Below the pieces are notes generated by a model. That model was not told the origin of the DNA, searched no databases, and saw only the letters and a list, made by a program, of their open reading frames with translations. Positions 24,148 through 32,823 of a stretch of DNA of 64,000 bases are shown here, piece by piece. Source of the stretch: Shewanella sp. Isolate11 (GTDB taxonomy: Bacteria > Pseudomonadota > Gammaproteobacteria > Enterobacterales > Shewanellaceae); contig NZ_JAKEVF010000006.1 of the NCBI RefSeq assembly GCF_022398315.1, forward strand, positions 26,370 through 90,369, written 5' to 3'. Position numbers and translations under genes: made by a program. How positions within the stretch are numbered: the first letter of the stretch is position 1; every line of letters begins with the position of its first letter.

Positions 24148-25019
24148 CTACAAAACATGAACACTATTATGTGCCAGCACAAAGTGCTTGGCCCATCATA
24201 GGCGCTATAGGATTATTTCTAATCGCATTTGGTGCCGGCAGTTATGTACAACAATTAGAAACCGAACATACTAGCGGCGGCTACATTCTTATCGCAGGTA
24301 TCGCCGTTATCATCTATATGGTGTTTGGCTGGTTTAGAACCGTTATCCATGAATCCATGTCGGGACTCTACTCTAAACAAATGGATCGATCGTTTCGCCA
24401 GGGAATGAGCTGGTTTATCTTCTCTGAAGTGATGTTTTTCGCTGCTTTCTTCGGCGCCCTATTATACGCGCGCACCATTGCCGTACCTTGGCTGGGTGGA
24501 GCCTCAAATAATGCCATGACCCATGAAGTGCTTTGGCCGGGTTTCGAGGCAGTTTGGCCCTTAGTTACCACTCCCGATGGCAGCAAAACCGAGGCAATGG
24601 GTTGGACAGGGCTCCCCCTATATAACACCATCATATTACTCACCTCTTCAGTAACACTGCATTTTGCTCATATCAGCCTGGAAAAAGGTAAACGAACTGC
24701 ACTGACATTGTGGCTAGGCGTTACCATTTTATTAGGCTTGTCCTTCCTACTTTTGCAGGTTGAAGAATATGCCCACGCATATCAAGAAATGGGGCTGACA
24801 CTCTCATCGGGGGTTTATGGAAATACCTTCTTCCTGTTAACCGGATTCCACGGTATGCACGTCACCCTAGGAACCATTTTCCTATTAGTACTATTTTTTA
24901 GGGTGCTCAAGGGTCATTTTAGTGCAGACAAGCATTTTGCCTTCCAAGCCGGTAGCTGGTATTGGCATTTTGTAGATGTGGTATGGCTGTGCTTATTCGT
25001 CTTCGTTTACGTACTCTAA
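24144..25019 (+). CDS. coxC: Cytochrome c oxidase subunit III
   Basis: This 291-residue, seven-span subunit III has the conserved GMSWFIFSEVMFFAAFFGAL (about residues 88-107), the EEYAHA motif (about 212-217), GFHGMHVTLG (about 234-243) and a WYWHFVDVVWLCLF ending. It stabilises the proton-pumping core. Its ATG overlaps the ctaG stop codon (ATGA). The next plus-strand gene, SURF1, begins about 250 bases further on because an opposite-strand gene lies between. Confidence 0.96.
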   Translation: MTTKHEHYYVPAQSAWPIIGAIGLFLIAFGAGSYVQQLETEHTSGGYILIAGIAVIIYMVFGWFRTVIHESMSGLYSKQMDRSFRQGMSWFIFSEVMFFAAFFGALLYARTIAVPWLGGASNNAMTHEVLWPGFEAVWPLVTTPDGSKTEAMGWTGLPLYNTIILLTSSVTLHFAHISLEKGKRTALTLWLGVTILLGLSFLLLQVEEYAHAYQEMGLTLSSGVYGNTFFLLTGFHGMHVTLGTIFLLVLFFRVLKGHFSADKHFAFQAGSWYWHFVDVVWLCLFVFVYVL

Positions 25020-25024
25020 CACCA

Positions 25025-25243
25025 TCAATATGGTCTTGGGTTTGGAGTCATTAACCCTAAGCCTAAGGCCAGCAATAACAGCAAAATTACTAGCACAGAG
25101 AACAACACTCGTCGCCCAAGATAACGGCTCATGGGGGCTTTGGAGTCTCCTTTTACTAACACCACTAAAGCGCGGCCTAAATTAAAAATAATGAAAAGTA
25201 GTAGCAGTACTAACACAGACTTAAATAGCAGTAGACCTGTCAT
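25025..25243 (-). CDS. Twin-membrane-span DUF2909-type protein, antisense within the cox operon
   Basis: The 72-residue protein has two hydrophobic spans (about residues 3-28 and 46-64) joined by a basic loop with RALVVLVKGDSKAPMSRYLGRR, and ends with proline-rich PNPRPY. This fits the DUF2909 'twin transmembrane' family, which is found beside cytochrome oxidase genes in many gammaproteobacteria, commonly opposite to them. GAGGAG lies 6 bases before the ATG. It ends 5 bases from the coxC stop on the other strand. A role in oxidase assembly is inferred from location only. Confidence 0.85.
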   Translation of the reverse strand: MTGLLLFKSVLVLLLLFIIFNLGRALVVLVKGDSKAPMSRYLGRRVLFSVLVILLLLLALGLGLMTPNPRPY

Positions 25244-25274
25244 ACAGTCTCCTCAAAAGGGATTGTCGTGGACC

Positions 25275-25994
25275 ATGTTGTTACTTGTCTGTATTACTGT
25301 GCTGGTGTTTAGCATCTTGGTCAAGCTTGGTTTTTGGCAGCTCGATAGAGCCACCGAAAAGCAGCAGTTACAGCAAGCTCTGGTCGTTCGGCAACAAACC
25401 ATGCCCCTAAGATATCAGCAAGTGCTCAAGGCAAAGGCGCAAGACCCCCTTACTGGTTACCGACTATCCCTCGAAGTCAACGCAAAAGACCCACGGATCA
25501 TTCTGCTTGATAACCAAGTCTATCAGGGCGTCGTTGGCTATCTTGCCTTTCAAGCGGTAGAGGTCACCGCAAATCAGCCCTGGCTGCTGATCGAACTCGG
25601 TTTTATCTCCGGCACCCAAGATAGACGTATTCTGCCGCGCATCGACGGCTTAACGGGTACCCAAGAACTCTCTGGTCGTTTATATCAAAAATCGATAAAT
25701 CCTCTAAGCGAACATCTATTGGCAGAAACCGGTAATCCACTACGAATTCAAAATCTCAATCTGACTGAACTAGCACAATTACTGCAGCGTCCATTGGCTC
25801 CGGCAGTGCTGCAACCACAACGTATTGGCGACAAGGTTTTAAACCAATTACCTCGGCCATGGCAGCCAATTCCCATGGCAGCAGAAAAACATCAAGGCTA
25901 TGCAGTGCAATGGTTTTCGATGGCAGGCGCCTTTCTAATTTTAATGATTTACCTTTTGATAATTAAAATAAAAAACAAACACACATTGGAGTAA
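25275..25994 (+). CDS. SURF1-family cytochrome oxidase assembly protein
   Basis: SURF1 helps insert haem a into subunit I. The protein has an N-terminal span followed by KLGFWQLDRATEKQQLQQ, the family's strongest motif, a periplasmic domain with GYLAFQAVEV and GFISG, and a second span near the C-terminus (AVQWFSMAGAFLILMIYLL). The start is uncertain: ATG 25275 or TTG 25263 both lie after AAAAGGGA, while an ATG at 25191 would overlap the antisense DUF2909 gene and lacks a ribosome site. About 239 residues from the chosen start. Confidence 0.9.
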   Translation: MLLLVCITVLVFSILVKLGFWQLDRATEKQQLQQALVVRQQTMPLRYQQVLKAKAQDPLTGYRLSLEVNAKDPRIILLDNQVYQGVVGYLAFQAVEVTANQPWLLIELGFISGTQDRRILPRIDGLTGTQELSGRLYQKSINPLSEHLLAETGNPLRIQNLNLTELAQLLQRPLAPAVLQPQRIGDKVLNQLPRPWQPIPMAAEKHQGYAVQWFSMAGAFLILMIYLLIIKIKNKHTLE

Positions 25995-26153
25995 ATATGG
26001 CCATAGTAAGCAGTTGCTTAAAGAGAACAGACCTTGTAGGTTAAAGTTTAAACACAGATAAAATAGACGTTAGTTAACGCTTCCTAGCCGTTCCGGGAAG
26101 TTGGCAATTTGTAGCCCTAGGTTGCAAGTTAGTGATCAATAAGAGGAGCGCGC

Positions 26154-26699
26154 ATGAACTCCCAGAAATACAAAAATACCAAACCACTATTACTGCTGTT
26201 ACTGGTTTTTGTATTACCTGTTATCGGTGCCAAAGTGGTGCTCAGCATGAACCTGTATCATGGCGGGGCGACAAATAAGGGGGAGCTGTTAGATCCCAAC
26301 ACTAGCTACCAAAGCCTTGCTATGACTAATCCACTACCTAAATCTTGGCAAATCATCTATTTATTACCCAAGCAGTGCGATAGTCAGTGTCAAAATCGTC
26401 TCTATATCCTCCATCAGAGTCATATTGCGCTTGGACGAGATCAAGACAGAGTCATTCCTATTATCTTACTGCAACAAGACAGTGATATCAGTGCGCTCGG
26501 TTCATTCGATTTCAACACCGCCAATATTAGCCCTCAACTGGCAGGCTTAATGGCACAACAACAATTGATCATTGTCGATCCTCTTGGCGCCTTAGTGATG
26601 CGTTATCAACAAGTGGATGATAAACAACAGCAAATTTTATTGGGCAAGGCCATGGTCGCCGACCTGCGTAAAATGTTGAAGTTATCGAGGGTCGGCTAA
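26154..26699 (+). CDS. Membrane-anchored CxxxC protein of the cox operon
   Basis: The 181-residue protein has a single N-terminal membrane anchor (LLLLLLVFVLPVIGAKVVL) and a periplasmic domain that reads like a degenerate thioredoxin/Sco fold: LPKQCDSQCQNRLYILH places two cysteines in a C-x3-C pattern (about residues 79-83), and IIVDPLGALVMRYQ is a typical thioredoxin-like strand. It could carry copper or thiols for CuA assembly, as Sco proteins do. GAGGAG lies close to its ATG. The ctaA start overlaps its stop (TAATG). Confidence 0.8.
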   Translation: MNSQKYKNTKPLLLLLLVFVLPVIGAKVVLSMNLYHGGATNKGELLDPNTSYQSLAMTNPLPKSWQIIYLLPKQCDSQCQNRLYILHQSHIALGRDQDRVIPIILLQQDSDISALGSFDFNTANISPQLAGLMAQQQLIIVDPLGALVMRYQQVDDKQQQILLGKAMVADLRKMLKLSRVG

Positions 26700-27682
26700 T
26701 GCAACTATCTCCACTACTAAAACTCACCATCGTTTTTACTCTCTGTGTCATTTTGATGGGGGCATACACTCGGCTTTCCGATGCAGGCCTAGGTTGCCCC
26801 GACTGGCCAGGTTGTTACGGCATGATCAAGGTTCCTACTCAGCATCATGAACTCTCCCATGCACAGACACACTTTCCAGAACATACGGTCGAGCCTGAAA
26901 AAGCCTGGTTAGAGATGATCCATCGCTATATTGCTGGAACACTCGGACTCTTAGTGGTCTATATCCTATTTATCAGTTTCAAGCAGCAAGAGGCGCCGAA
27001 GAAACTCCCCAGCGCGATTGCCATCTTGATCCTATTTCAGGCGGCGCTCGGTATGTGGACCGTCACAATGAAATTGATGCCCATCGTAGTAATGTCGCAT
27101 CTTCTTGGAGGCATGGCGTTAATCTCACTACTGTTATTACTATTTTTGCGCACTAAGCCACTTCGCATACCCGGCGGTGACCCTAAGCTACGAAAGCTGG
27201 CACCATTGGCATTAATCGGCCTTGGGGTCCTTGTTATACAGATCATGCTTGGGGGTTGGACGTCATCTAACTATGCGGCATTGGCGTGTACCGAGCTGCC
27301 TTTCTGTGAAGGCGACTGGATTAACAATCTGCAACCCAGCCATGCCTTTTATCCTCTACACCTCAGCGATGACAGTTATGAGTTTGGCATATTGGATTAT
27401 CCATCACGGATGACGATACACGTCAGTCATAGGTTCGGCGCAATAATCACTGCCACGGTATTGCTCTGGCTCGCCTATCGAATGTTAATGTTATCGCAAT
27501 CGGGACTCATGAAACGCAGTGCCTGGCTGCTGATTGGCTTAGTCATCGCGCAGGTCGCATTAGGGATCAGTAATGTTGTTTTAAATTTACCTTTGGGGAT
27601 AGCCGTTTCACACAACGCAGGGGCCGCACTACTGCTGCTGACCCTAGTCTTCATCAATTACGCCATTTGGCGAAAAGCATAG
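26699..27682 (+). CDS. ctaA: Haem A synthase CtaA (Cox15)
   Basis: CtaA oxidises the C8 methyl of haem O to the formyl group of haem A. The 327-residue, eight-span protein shows the family motifs [17 protein letters not shown] (about residues 22-38), [12 protein letters not shown] (about 77-88), [19 protein letters not shown] (about 182-200) and HVSHRFGA (about 241-248). It starts within the stop of the preceding gene and lies directly before cyoE, so the haem O and haem A steps are co-expressed with the oxidase. Confidence 0.95.
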   Translation: MQLSPLLKLTIVFTLCVILMGAYTRLSDAGLGCPDWPGCYGMIKVPTQHHELSHAQTHFPEHTVEPEKAWLEMIHRYIAGTLGLLVVYILFISFKQQEAPKKLPSAIAILILFQAALGMWTVTMKLMPIVVMSHLLGGMALISLLLLLFLRTKPLRIPGGDPKLRKLAPLALIGLGVLVIQIMLGGWTSSNYAALACTELPFCEGDWINNLQPSHAFYPLHLSDDSYEFGILDYPSRMTIHVSHRFGAIITATVLLWLAYRMLMLSQSGLMKRSAWLLIGLVIAQVALGISNVVLNLPLGIAVSHNAGAALLLLTLVFINYAIWRKA

Positions 27683-27695
27683 GCGGGACAAGGCA

Positions 27696-28595
27696 ATGGA
27701 AAAACCTCTCATCTTGACCGAACAAAGCAGTAGCTTGCTGTGGCGTGACTATTTGGAGATGACCAAACCTAAAGTCGTCGCTCTGATGTTATTAACCGTA
27801 TTAGTCGGCATGTGCTTAGCCGTACCGGGCGTGGTGCCGTTACAGCCTTTATTGGCAGGACTCGTGGGGATTGGCATGATGGCTGGCAGCGCTGCGGCAT
27901 ATAATCACCTTATCGATCGCCGTATCGATGGATTAATGGCTCGCACTTATAATCGCCCTCTCCCCAAGGGACGCGTTTCATTAACTCGCGCGGTGATATT
28001 TGCCACCAGCATGGCAATTATCGGATTTGTCCTCTTATATACTGCTGTAAACCCGCTAACAGCCTGGTTAACCTTTGCCAGCTTGATAGGTTATGCGGTG
28101 ATCTATACCGCCTATTTAAAACGAGCAACACCGCAAAATATCGTCGTTGGTGGGCTGGCCGGCGCCATGCCACCACTGTTAGGCTGGACGTCAATCACCG
28201 GAGAATTTCATCCCCACGCCCTACTACTGGTGATCATTATTTTCGCTTGGACTCCACCGCACTTCTGGGCACTGGCTATCCATAGAAAAACCGAATATGC
28301 CAAAGTCGATGTGCCTATGCTTCCGGTGACCCATGGGGTTGAATTTACTAAAACCTGTATCTTGCTTTACACCATATTACTGAGTATTGCTTGTCTCTAT
28401 CCTGTGTTGGTGGCAATGTGCGGCCCGCTATATTTAGTCGGTTCCACTCTGCTGAGCTGTGGCTTTATTTATAAGGCGTGGCAGCTGAAATATCGTGATA
28501 AACCCGGATTGGCAATGCAGGTATTTCGCTTCTCTATTTATCACCTAATGGCACTGTTTATTGTATTGTTGCTCGACCACTATTTATGGAACTAG
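27696..28595 (+). CDS. cyoE: Protohaem IX farnesyltransferase (haem O synthase)
   Basis: This 299-residue UbiA-family prenyltransferase attaches farnesyl to haem B. It has about nine membrane spans, the substrate-binding motifs [20 protein letters not shown] (about residues 69-88, with the Asp pair) and [17 protein letters not shown] (about 144-160), and [12 protein letters not shown] (about 192-203). It precedes the Sco-type gene and completes the haem A pathway with ctaA. Also called ctaB. Confidence 0.96.
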   Translation: MEKPLILTEQSSSLLWRDYLEMTKPKVVALMLLTVLVGMCLAVPGVVPLQPLLAGLVGIGMMAGSAAAYNHLIDRRIDGLMARTYNRPLPKGRVSLTRAVIFATSMAIIGFVLLYTAVNPLTAWLTFASLIGYAVIYTAYLKRATPQNIVVGGLAGAMPPLLGWTSITGEFHPHALLLVIIIFAWTPPHFWALAIHRKTEYAKVDVPMLPVTHGVEFTKTCILLYTILLSIACLYPVLVAMCGPLYLVGSTLLSCGFIYKAWQLKYRDKPGLAMQVFRFSIYHLMALFIVLLLDHYLWN

Positions 28596-28631
28596 AGAAG
28601 GTTATGCAATTAAAGAAGATAAGGGAGCTAT

Positions 28632-29276
28632 ATGAATAAAAAGCTTTTAGTCGCAGCAATGCTACTGTTTGGCATTTTAGGCAGCTTGGTCGCTATCGGC
28701 TATCATTCTTCCTCCTCTGAGCCTCCTACGTTGGCCACTAGCTTTCTCTATCCAAAGCAGCGTAGTCTGGCACCATTTGAACTAACCGATCAATATGGTA
28801 ATCGCTTCGATAACGCACGATTACAAGGCAAATGGAGCCTGATTTTTATCGGCTATACTTCCTGCCCCGATGTCTGCCCAACCACCATGGCCAAGTTGGC
28901 CTCGGCTTATAAAATGTTAGACCATAAAGTCGATCTACAAGTGGTATTTATTTCTGTCGACCCTGACCGAGATAACCAACAAAAACTGTTGGATTACATC
29001 AATTTTTTTAACCCTGAATTTGTCGCAGCAACAGGGCCTCACCAACAAGTTTTACCTTTAACTAGACAACTGGGAATGGTCTATTCCATGGTGGGAGAAG
29101 GAGAGAATTATCAAGTGGATCACAGTGCGTCTATGGTACTGATCTCCCCTGCGGGTCATCGCTACGCCACGATTAAACCTAAAGCGGGCCAGATAGGCGA
29201 TATTCCGCAAATATCCATCACCAATCTGGTTGGCGATATCGACAAGCTCAACCACTACTATCAGGCACAAGGTTAG
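28632..29276 (+). CDS. SCO1/SenC-family copper chaperone
   Basis: The 214-residue protein has an N-terminal signal anchor and a periplasmic thioredoxin-like domain with the copper ligands Cys and Cys in YTSCPDVCPTTM (about residues 75-86) and a His in VDHSASMVLISP (about 160-171). Sco proteins deliver copper to the CuA site of subunit II. It is last in the cox operon. GGGAG precedes the ATG, and a terminator follows. Confidence 0.93.
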   Translation: MNKKLLVAAMLLFGILGSLVAIGYHSSSSEPPTLATSFLYPKQRSLAPFELTDQYGNRFDNARLQGKWSLIFIGYTSCPDVCPTTMAKLASAYKMLDHKVDLQVVFISVDPDRDNQQKLLDYINFFNPEFVAATGPHQQVLPLTRQLGMVYSMVGEGENYQVDHSASMVLISPAGHRYATIKPKAGQIGDIPQISITNLVGDIDKLNHYYQAQG

Positions 29277-29284
29277 ACCCAAAT

Positions 29285-29312
29285 AAAAAGGGAGCGATTT
29301 AACCTCGCTCCC
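29285..29312. terminator. Terminator between the Sco gene and the convergent deacetylase gene
   Basis: GGGAGCGA (29290-29297) pairs with TCGCTCCC (29305-29312). On the minus strand it is followed by TTTTT, so it mainly serves the deacetylase gene, and it may also slow the cox operon transcript. Confidence 0.8.
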
Positions 29313-29341
29313 CTATTATCAACACGATTACCGACTGATAG

Positions 29342-30385
29342 TTATTCTTTAATCCAACTTCCGTCGTCTTTAGTGCGAACCCAAGCCTGAGAGTACCAAT
29401 AATATTGCCCCTTACTTTTACTGCGCGCCGTACAGTTATAACGTGAACGCCCGGCAGGTAAATCTTTATCGGCCTGCACACTAAATTCATCAGCACTAAT
29501 CCAAGTGGGTTTTACCGCTTGGCCTAAAATATAACAAGTCACTTCGCTGGCGTTGATGTCACTCATATCTAATTTAACTTTCATCTCGGGACGCCACTCT
29601 CCCATGGCAAGCTGAGTGTTAAGCGGAGACATTTCAAGCACAGGCATATTCAAACTGTTTATCTTCACCTTCAGGCTGGAAAAATTCGCATAAGCACCCG
29701 CCACAGGGAAACGAGGTAATGCCGTTAAAGACGAGTAAGGCCCCGCTGCTCCAGACTGTTGGCCAAAGCCAACGAAGCCATGTTTTTGCAACAAGGCTTC
29801 TAGCTTCACGTTGTACTCACCGTAGGGGTAAGCCAACATCTTATGATTCTGCCCCGTTTGCTTTTTAATTGCAGCTTCAGTGCTCAATAAGTTTTTCTCG
29901 ATGCGCGCTAGCCATTGCTCCTCAGTTTCACCGTCTAATACACGGATTAGATGTTCATGCCCCCAACTATGGTTGGCTAATTCCGCCCCGCCTTCGACTA
30001 GACGATTCAGTGTCTGCCAATCCATGATACTGTGAAAATGACGCTCAATCGGCTCTACCGAGATAAAGATGGTGTAAGGGAAGCCATATTGACTTAAAAT
30101 TGGCTGAGCATTTTCAGCAATACTTTTATAACCATCATCGAAAGTGATCGCTACGGTTTTAGGAGGCAACGCCTTGCCCTGTTTGATCGATTCAACCACT
30201 TCAGATAGCGGGATCACCTTAAAGTCATTATCGTGCAAATAAGCCATCTGCTGGCTCAGTTGCGCAGGCGTAACACTGGTCACTTTGGGTGTATCTTCAG
30301 CAACATGGTGGTATTGTAAAATCACCACAGCTTGAGCCGATAGGCTCATACAGCACAGCAATGTAAATAAAACCGATTTCAACAT
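29342..30385 (-). CDS. Secreted polysaccharide deacetylase-family protein
   Basis: The 347-residue exported protein has a signal peptide (MLKSVLFTLLCCMSLSAQA). A NodB-homology domain follows, with the metal-binding Asp pair in AITFDDGYKS (about residues 84-93) and the H-x3-H type motif in NHSWGHEH (about 148-155). A C-terminal beta-rich region with two cysteines (about 290-335) may bind carbohydrate. The family removes N-acetyl or O-acetyl groups from polysaccharides such as chitin, peptidoglycan or biofilm PNAG. AGAGG lies upstream of ATG 30385, which is preferred over a longer frame that runs into the divergent MATE gene. Confidence 0.88.
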   Translation of the reverse strand: MLKSVLFTLLCCMSLSAQAVVILQYHHVAEDTPKVTSVTPAQLSQQMAYLHDNDFKVIPLSEVVESIKQGKALPPKTVAITFDDGYKSIAENAQPILSQYGFPYTIFISVEPIERHFHSIMDWQTLNRLVEGGAELANHSWGHEHLIRVLDGETEEQWLARIEKNLLSTEAAIKKQTGQNHKMLAYPYGEYNVKLEALLQKHGFVGFGQQSGAAGPYSSLTALPRFPVAGAYANFSSLKVKINSLNMPVLEMSPLNTQLAMGEWRPEMKVKLDMSDINASEVTCYILGQAVKPTWISADEFSVQADKDLPAGRSRYNCTARSKSKGQYYWYSQAWVRTKDDGSWIKE

Positions 30386-30407
30386 ATTGATTAACCTCTG
30401 AGAGTCT

Positions 30408-31745
30408 ATGTCATCACGCCATTTACTGTTCGATAAGCAAAAAAACAGGCAGTTACTCGCGCTCGCTTTACCAATGATTTTATCGAACATCACAGTTCCA
30501 CTATTAGGCTTGGTGGATACCGCTGTAATTGGACATTTAAGTAATGCTTATTATTTAGGGGGAGTTGCCGTCGGGTCAACGATAATTACTCTTATTTTTT
30601 GGTTACTTGGCTTTCTGCGCATGTCGACCACGGGACTAGTTGCTCAAGCCTTTGGCGCTAACGACATCCAAAAGCAATATCGATTACTGCTGCAGTCCGC
30701 GAGCCTAGCACTGTGCTTAGGCGTCTTCGCTATTTTGTTACAAACGCCAATTATGATGCTCGCTAGTCACCTCTCCGATGCCAGCACAGAGGTACAACAC
30801 TACAGTCTAGTCTATTTTCAGACTCGGATCTGGTCGGCACCATTTGCCCTGCTTAATCTTGCACTTTTAGGCTGGCTGCTCGGCAGGCAGCAACCTAAGG
30901 CAGCCATGTGGCAGTTAATTGCGGCCAATCTGACCAATATCGGACTCGATTTGCTGTTTGTTATTGGCTTGCAGTGGGGCGTTCAGGGAGCGGCATTGGC
31001 ATCTGTGATCGCCGATATCGTTGGCTTTCTTGTTGCAGCGACTATGGTGTATCGCGTCATCGCTAAACAAGGTGGATTTAACTTAGATCGGCTTTATCGC
31101 AGCCTTAATTTCAATAGTTATAGGCAGTTGCTCGGCCTCAACCGCGATATTTTTATTCGCAGTCTATGCCTGCAGCTAACCTTCACATTTATGACATTTA
31201 AAGGCGCCGCTTTGGGCGATAATGTAGTTGCTGCCAACGCGGTATTACTTAACTTGGTACTACTTATCTCTTATGCCTTAGACGGTATAGCCTACTATGC
31301 CGAAGCCGAGGTTGGACGAGCTTATGGCGAAAATAACCGTCAACGTATGACCGAATCCGTAAGCTTGGCCTTCTATTGGTCAGCCATTGCCGCCCTCTTA
31401 TTTAGCTTAACCTTCGCCCTTTGGGGGGAACAACTTATCGCACTACTCACTAGCCTGTCGTCGGTACGTGAGTATGCGGAGCAATATCTCGACTGGGTGA
31501 TTTTGATGCCACTACTGGCATTTGCTTGCTATCTATTTGATGGCGTATATATCGGTGCAGCAAAAGGTAAAATCATGCGTAATAGCATGATGCTCTCAAC
31601 CTTTATGGTATTTTTCCCTGTATGGCTACTGCTGCAACCAACGGGAAATCATGCACTATGGGCAGCAATGAGCCTATTTATGTTGGCTAGAAGTCTCAGT
31701 CTGGCACTGCACTATCACTTACGCCTCAAACAACAATTAGGATAA
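30408..31745 (+). CDS. MATE-family efflux transporter (DinF-like)
   Basis: This 445-residue, 12-span transporter begins with the cytosolic stretch RQLLALALPMILSNITVPLLG and then DTAVIGHLSNAYYLGGVAVG, the signature of the DinF branch of MATE antiporters. LRMSTTGLVAQAFG and LDGIAYYAEAEVGRAYG repeat the motif in each half. The family expels cationic drugs or oxidants using Na+ or H+. No SOS box is seen upstream, unlike E. coli dinF. It is divergent from the deacetylase gene, with only 22 bases between starts. Confidence 0.9.
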   Translation: MSSRHLLFDKQKNRQLLALALPMILSNITVPLLGLVDTAVIGHLSNAYYLGGVAVGSTIITLIFWLLGFLRMSTTGLVAQAFGANDIQKQYRLLLQSASLALCLGVFAILLQTPIMMLASHLSDASTEVQHYSLVYFQTRIWSAPFALLNLALLGWLLGRQQPKAAMWQLIAANLTNIGLDLLFVIGLQWGVQGAALASVIADIVGFLVAATMVYRVIAKQGGFNLDRLYRSLNFNSYRQLLGLNRDIFIRSLCLQLTFTFMTFKGAALGDNVVAANAVLLNLVLLISYALDGIAYYAEAEVGRAYGENNRQRMTESVSLAFYWSAIAALLFSLTFALWGEQLIALLTSLSSVREYAEQYLDWVILMPLLAFACYLFDGVYIGAAKGKIMRNSMMLSTFMVFFPVWLLLQPTGNHALWAAMSLFMLARSLSLALHYHLRLKQQLG

Positions 31746-31782
31746 AAAAACGGGATGACAATTATTGTCATCCCGTTTTTTA
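31745..31782 (+). terminator. Strong intrinsic terminator after the MATE gene
   Basis: AACGGGATGACAA and TTGTCATCCCGTT form a perfect 13-bp stem around TTA, flanked by an A run and a T run. Confidence 0.92.
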
Positions 31783-31785
31783 TTT

Positions 31786-32015
31786 AACCTGAACTCGGGA
31801 TAACGAGTGTCGGAAAATCTAAATTTAACAAGCTAATTCAATGCTATAAAGGATTAGTTCGAAAAGGAAAGTCTATTTCCTGACTGAATGCGCAGATTTT
31901 TGGGCATATCAAGGCGCTTTGTCGTACACCATAGCGAGCTATGGTTAGGCAGAGCAACGCAGAGAGGCACGCAAAGATGCCTATTCAGCGGCTCTGCTTA
32001 TCCAGAGCTCAGGTT
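31786..32015. mobile_element. 230-bp MITE-like element with terminal inverted repeats
   Basis: The ends AACCTGAACTCGGGATAA and TTATCCAGAGCTCAGGTT are inverted repeats matching at 15 of 18 positions, bordered on both sides by ATTT, a possible target duplication. It encodes no protein. An internal palindrome (CCATAGCGAGCTATGG) lies near 31930. A second, left-end-only copy lies at 49773-49825. The structure is that of a non-autonomous element mobilised by a transposase elsewhere. Confidence 0.75.
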
Positions 32016-32039
32016 ATTTATTATCGCTGCTGAACGAGA

Positions 32040-32618
32040 TTACTGGTAAGAGTGAGCACCATGTTCATGGTCTGTCACATCTCTTACACCAGTGAGTTCA
32101 CCAGGGAAAAGATCTAATAGCTGCTTTTCAATACCATCTTTCAAGGTCACATCAACCATTGAACAACCGTTACAACCGCCACCAAATTGTAGAATAGCCA
32201 CACCTTCGGCATCGATTTCCACTAACATGATATTACCGCCATGGCTGGCAAGTTGTGGGTTGATTTCTGATTGGATCACATACTCGATACGCTCTTTCAG
32301 CGGCGCATCATCGTTCACTTTACGCATTTTTGCATTTGGTGCTTTCAGTGTGAGTTGTGAACCCAGTTGATCGGTAACAAAATCGATACTGGCATCTTCT
32401 AAGAAAGGTGCGCTTTTTTCGTCAACCATGGCATGAAAACCATTAAATTCAAGTTCGATATCGTCAGTTTCAACTGCATCTGGTGGGCAATAAGAAACGC
32501 CACACTCAGCCGAAGGCGTACCTGGACTGATAACAAAAACGCGAATATGAGTTCCTTCAGGCTGATCCGCTAATAGCTTTACAAAATGTGCCTGAGCTGC
32601 ATCGGAAATGGTGATCAT
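32040..32618 (-). CDS. nfuA: Fe-S biogenesis protein NfuA
   Basis: NfuA carries and delivers 4Fe-4S clusters under oxidative or iron stress. The 192-residue protein has an N-terminal degenerate A-type scaffold domain ([17 protein letters not shown]) and a C-terminal Nfu domain with the CxxC cluster site in [15 protein letters not shown] (about residues 145-159). Length equals E. coli's 191. The start at 32618 (MITISDAAQ) is the family start; a longer frame upstream is not homologous. Its 3' end lies 25 bases from the MITE-like element. Confidence 0.96.
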   Translation of the reverse strand: MITISDAAQAHFVKLLADQPEGTHIRVFVISPGTPSAECGVSYCPPDAVETDDIELEFNGFHAMVDEKSAPFLEDASIDFVTDQLGSQLTLKAPNAKMRKVNDDAPLKERIEYVIQSEINPQLASHGGNIMLVEIDAEGVAILQFGGGCNGCSMVDVTLKDGIEKQLLDLFPGELTGVRDVTDHEHGAHSYQ

Positions 32619-32823
32619 TAAAACATGCTCCGTCAGGTTAAACCCGAGTGTTTTGGTAAGAATTAGGCTTATGATACTCTTACTGCCGTCAGCTTTGTAG
32701 CCCCTATGGCCTTTACGCAACAATTTTTTACCTAAAACCTGAAATACTAGTATCGCCTAACTATGGTAACTGACTACACTAACTGTTAATTTAATTTTAT
32801 ACACAACAACATAGATCCTGATC

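Noticed and set aside
30385..30493. Upstream extension of the deacetylase gene
   Set aside because: It would overlap the divergent MATE gene start and place the signal peptide internally.
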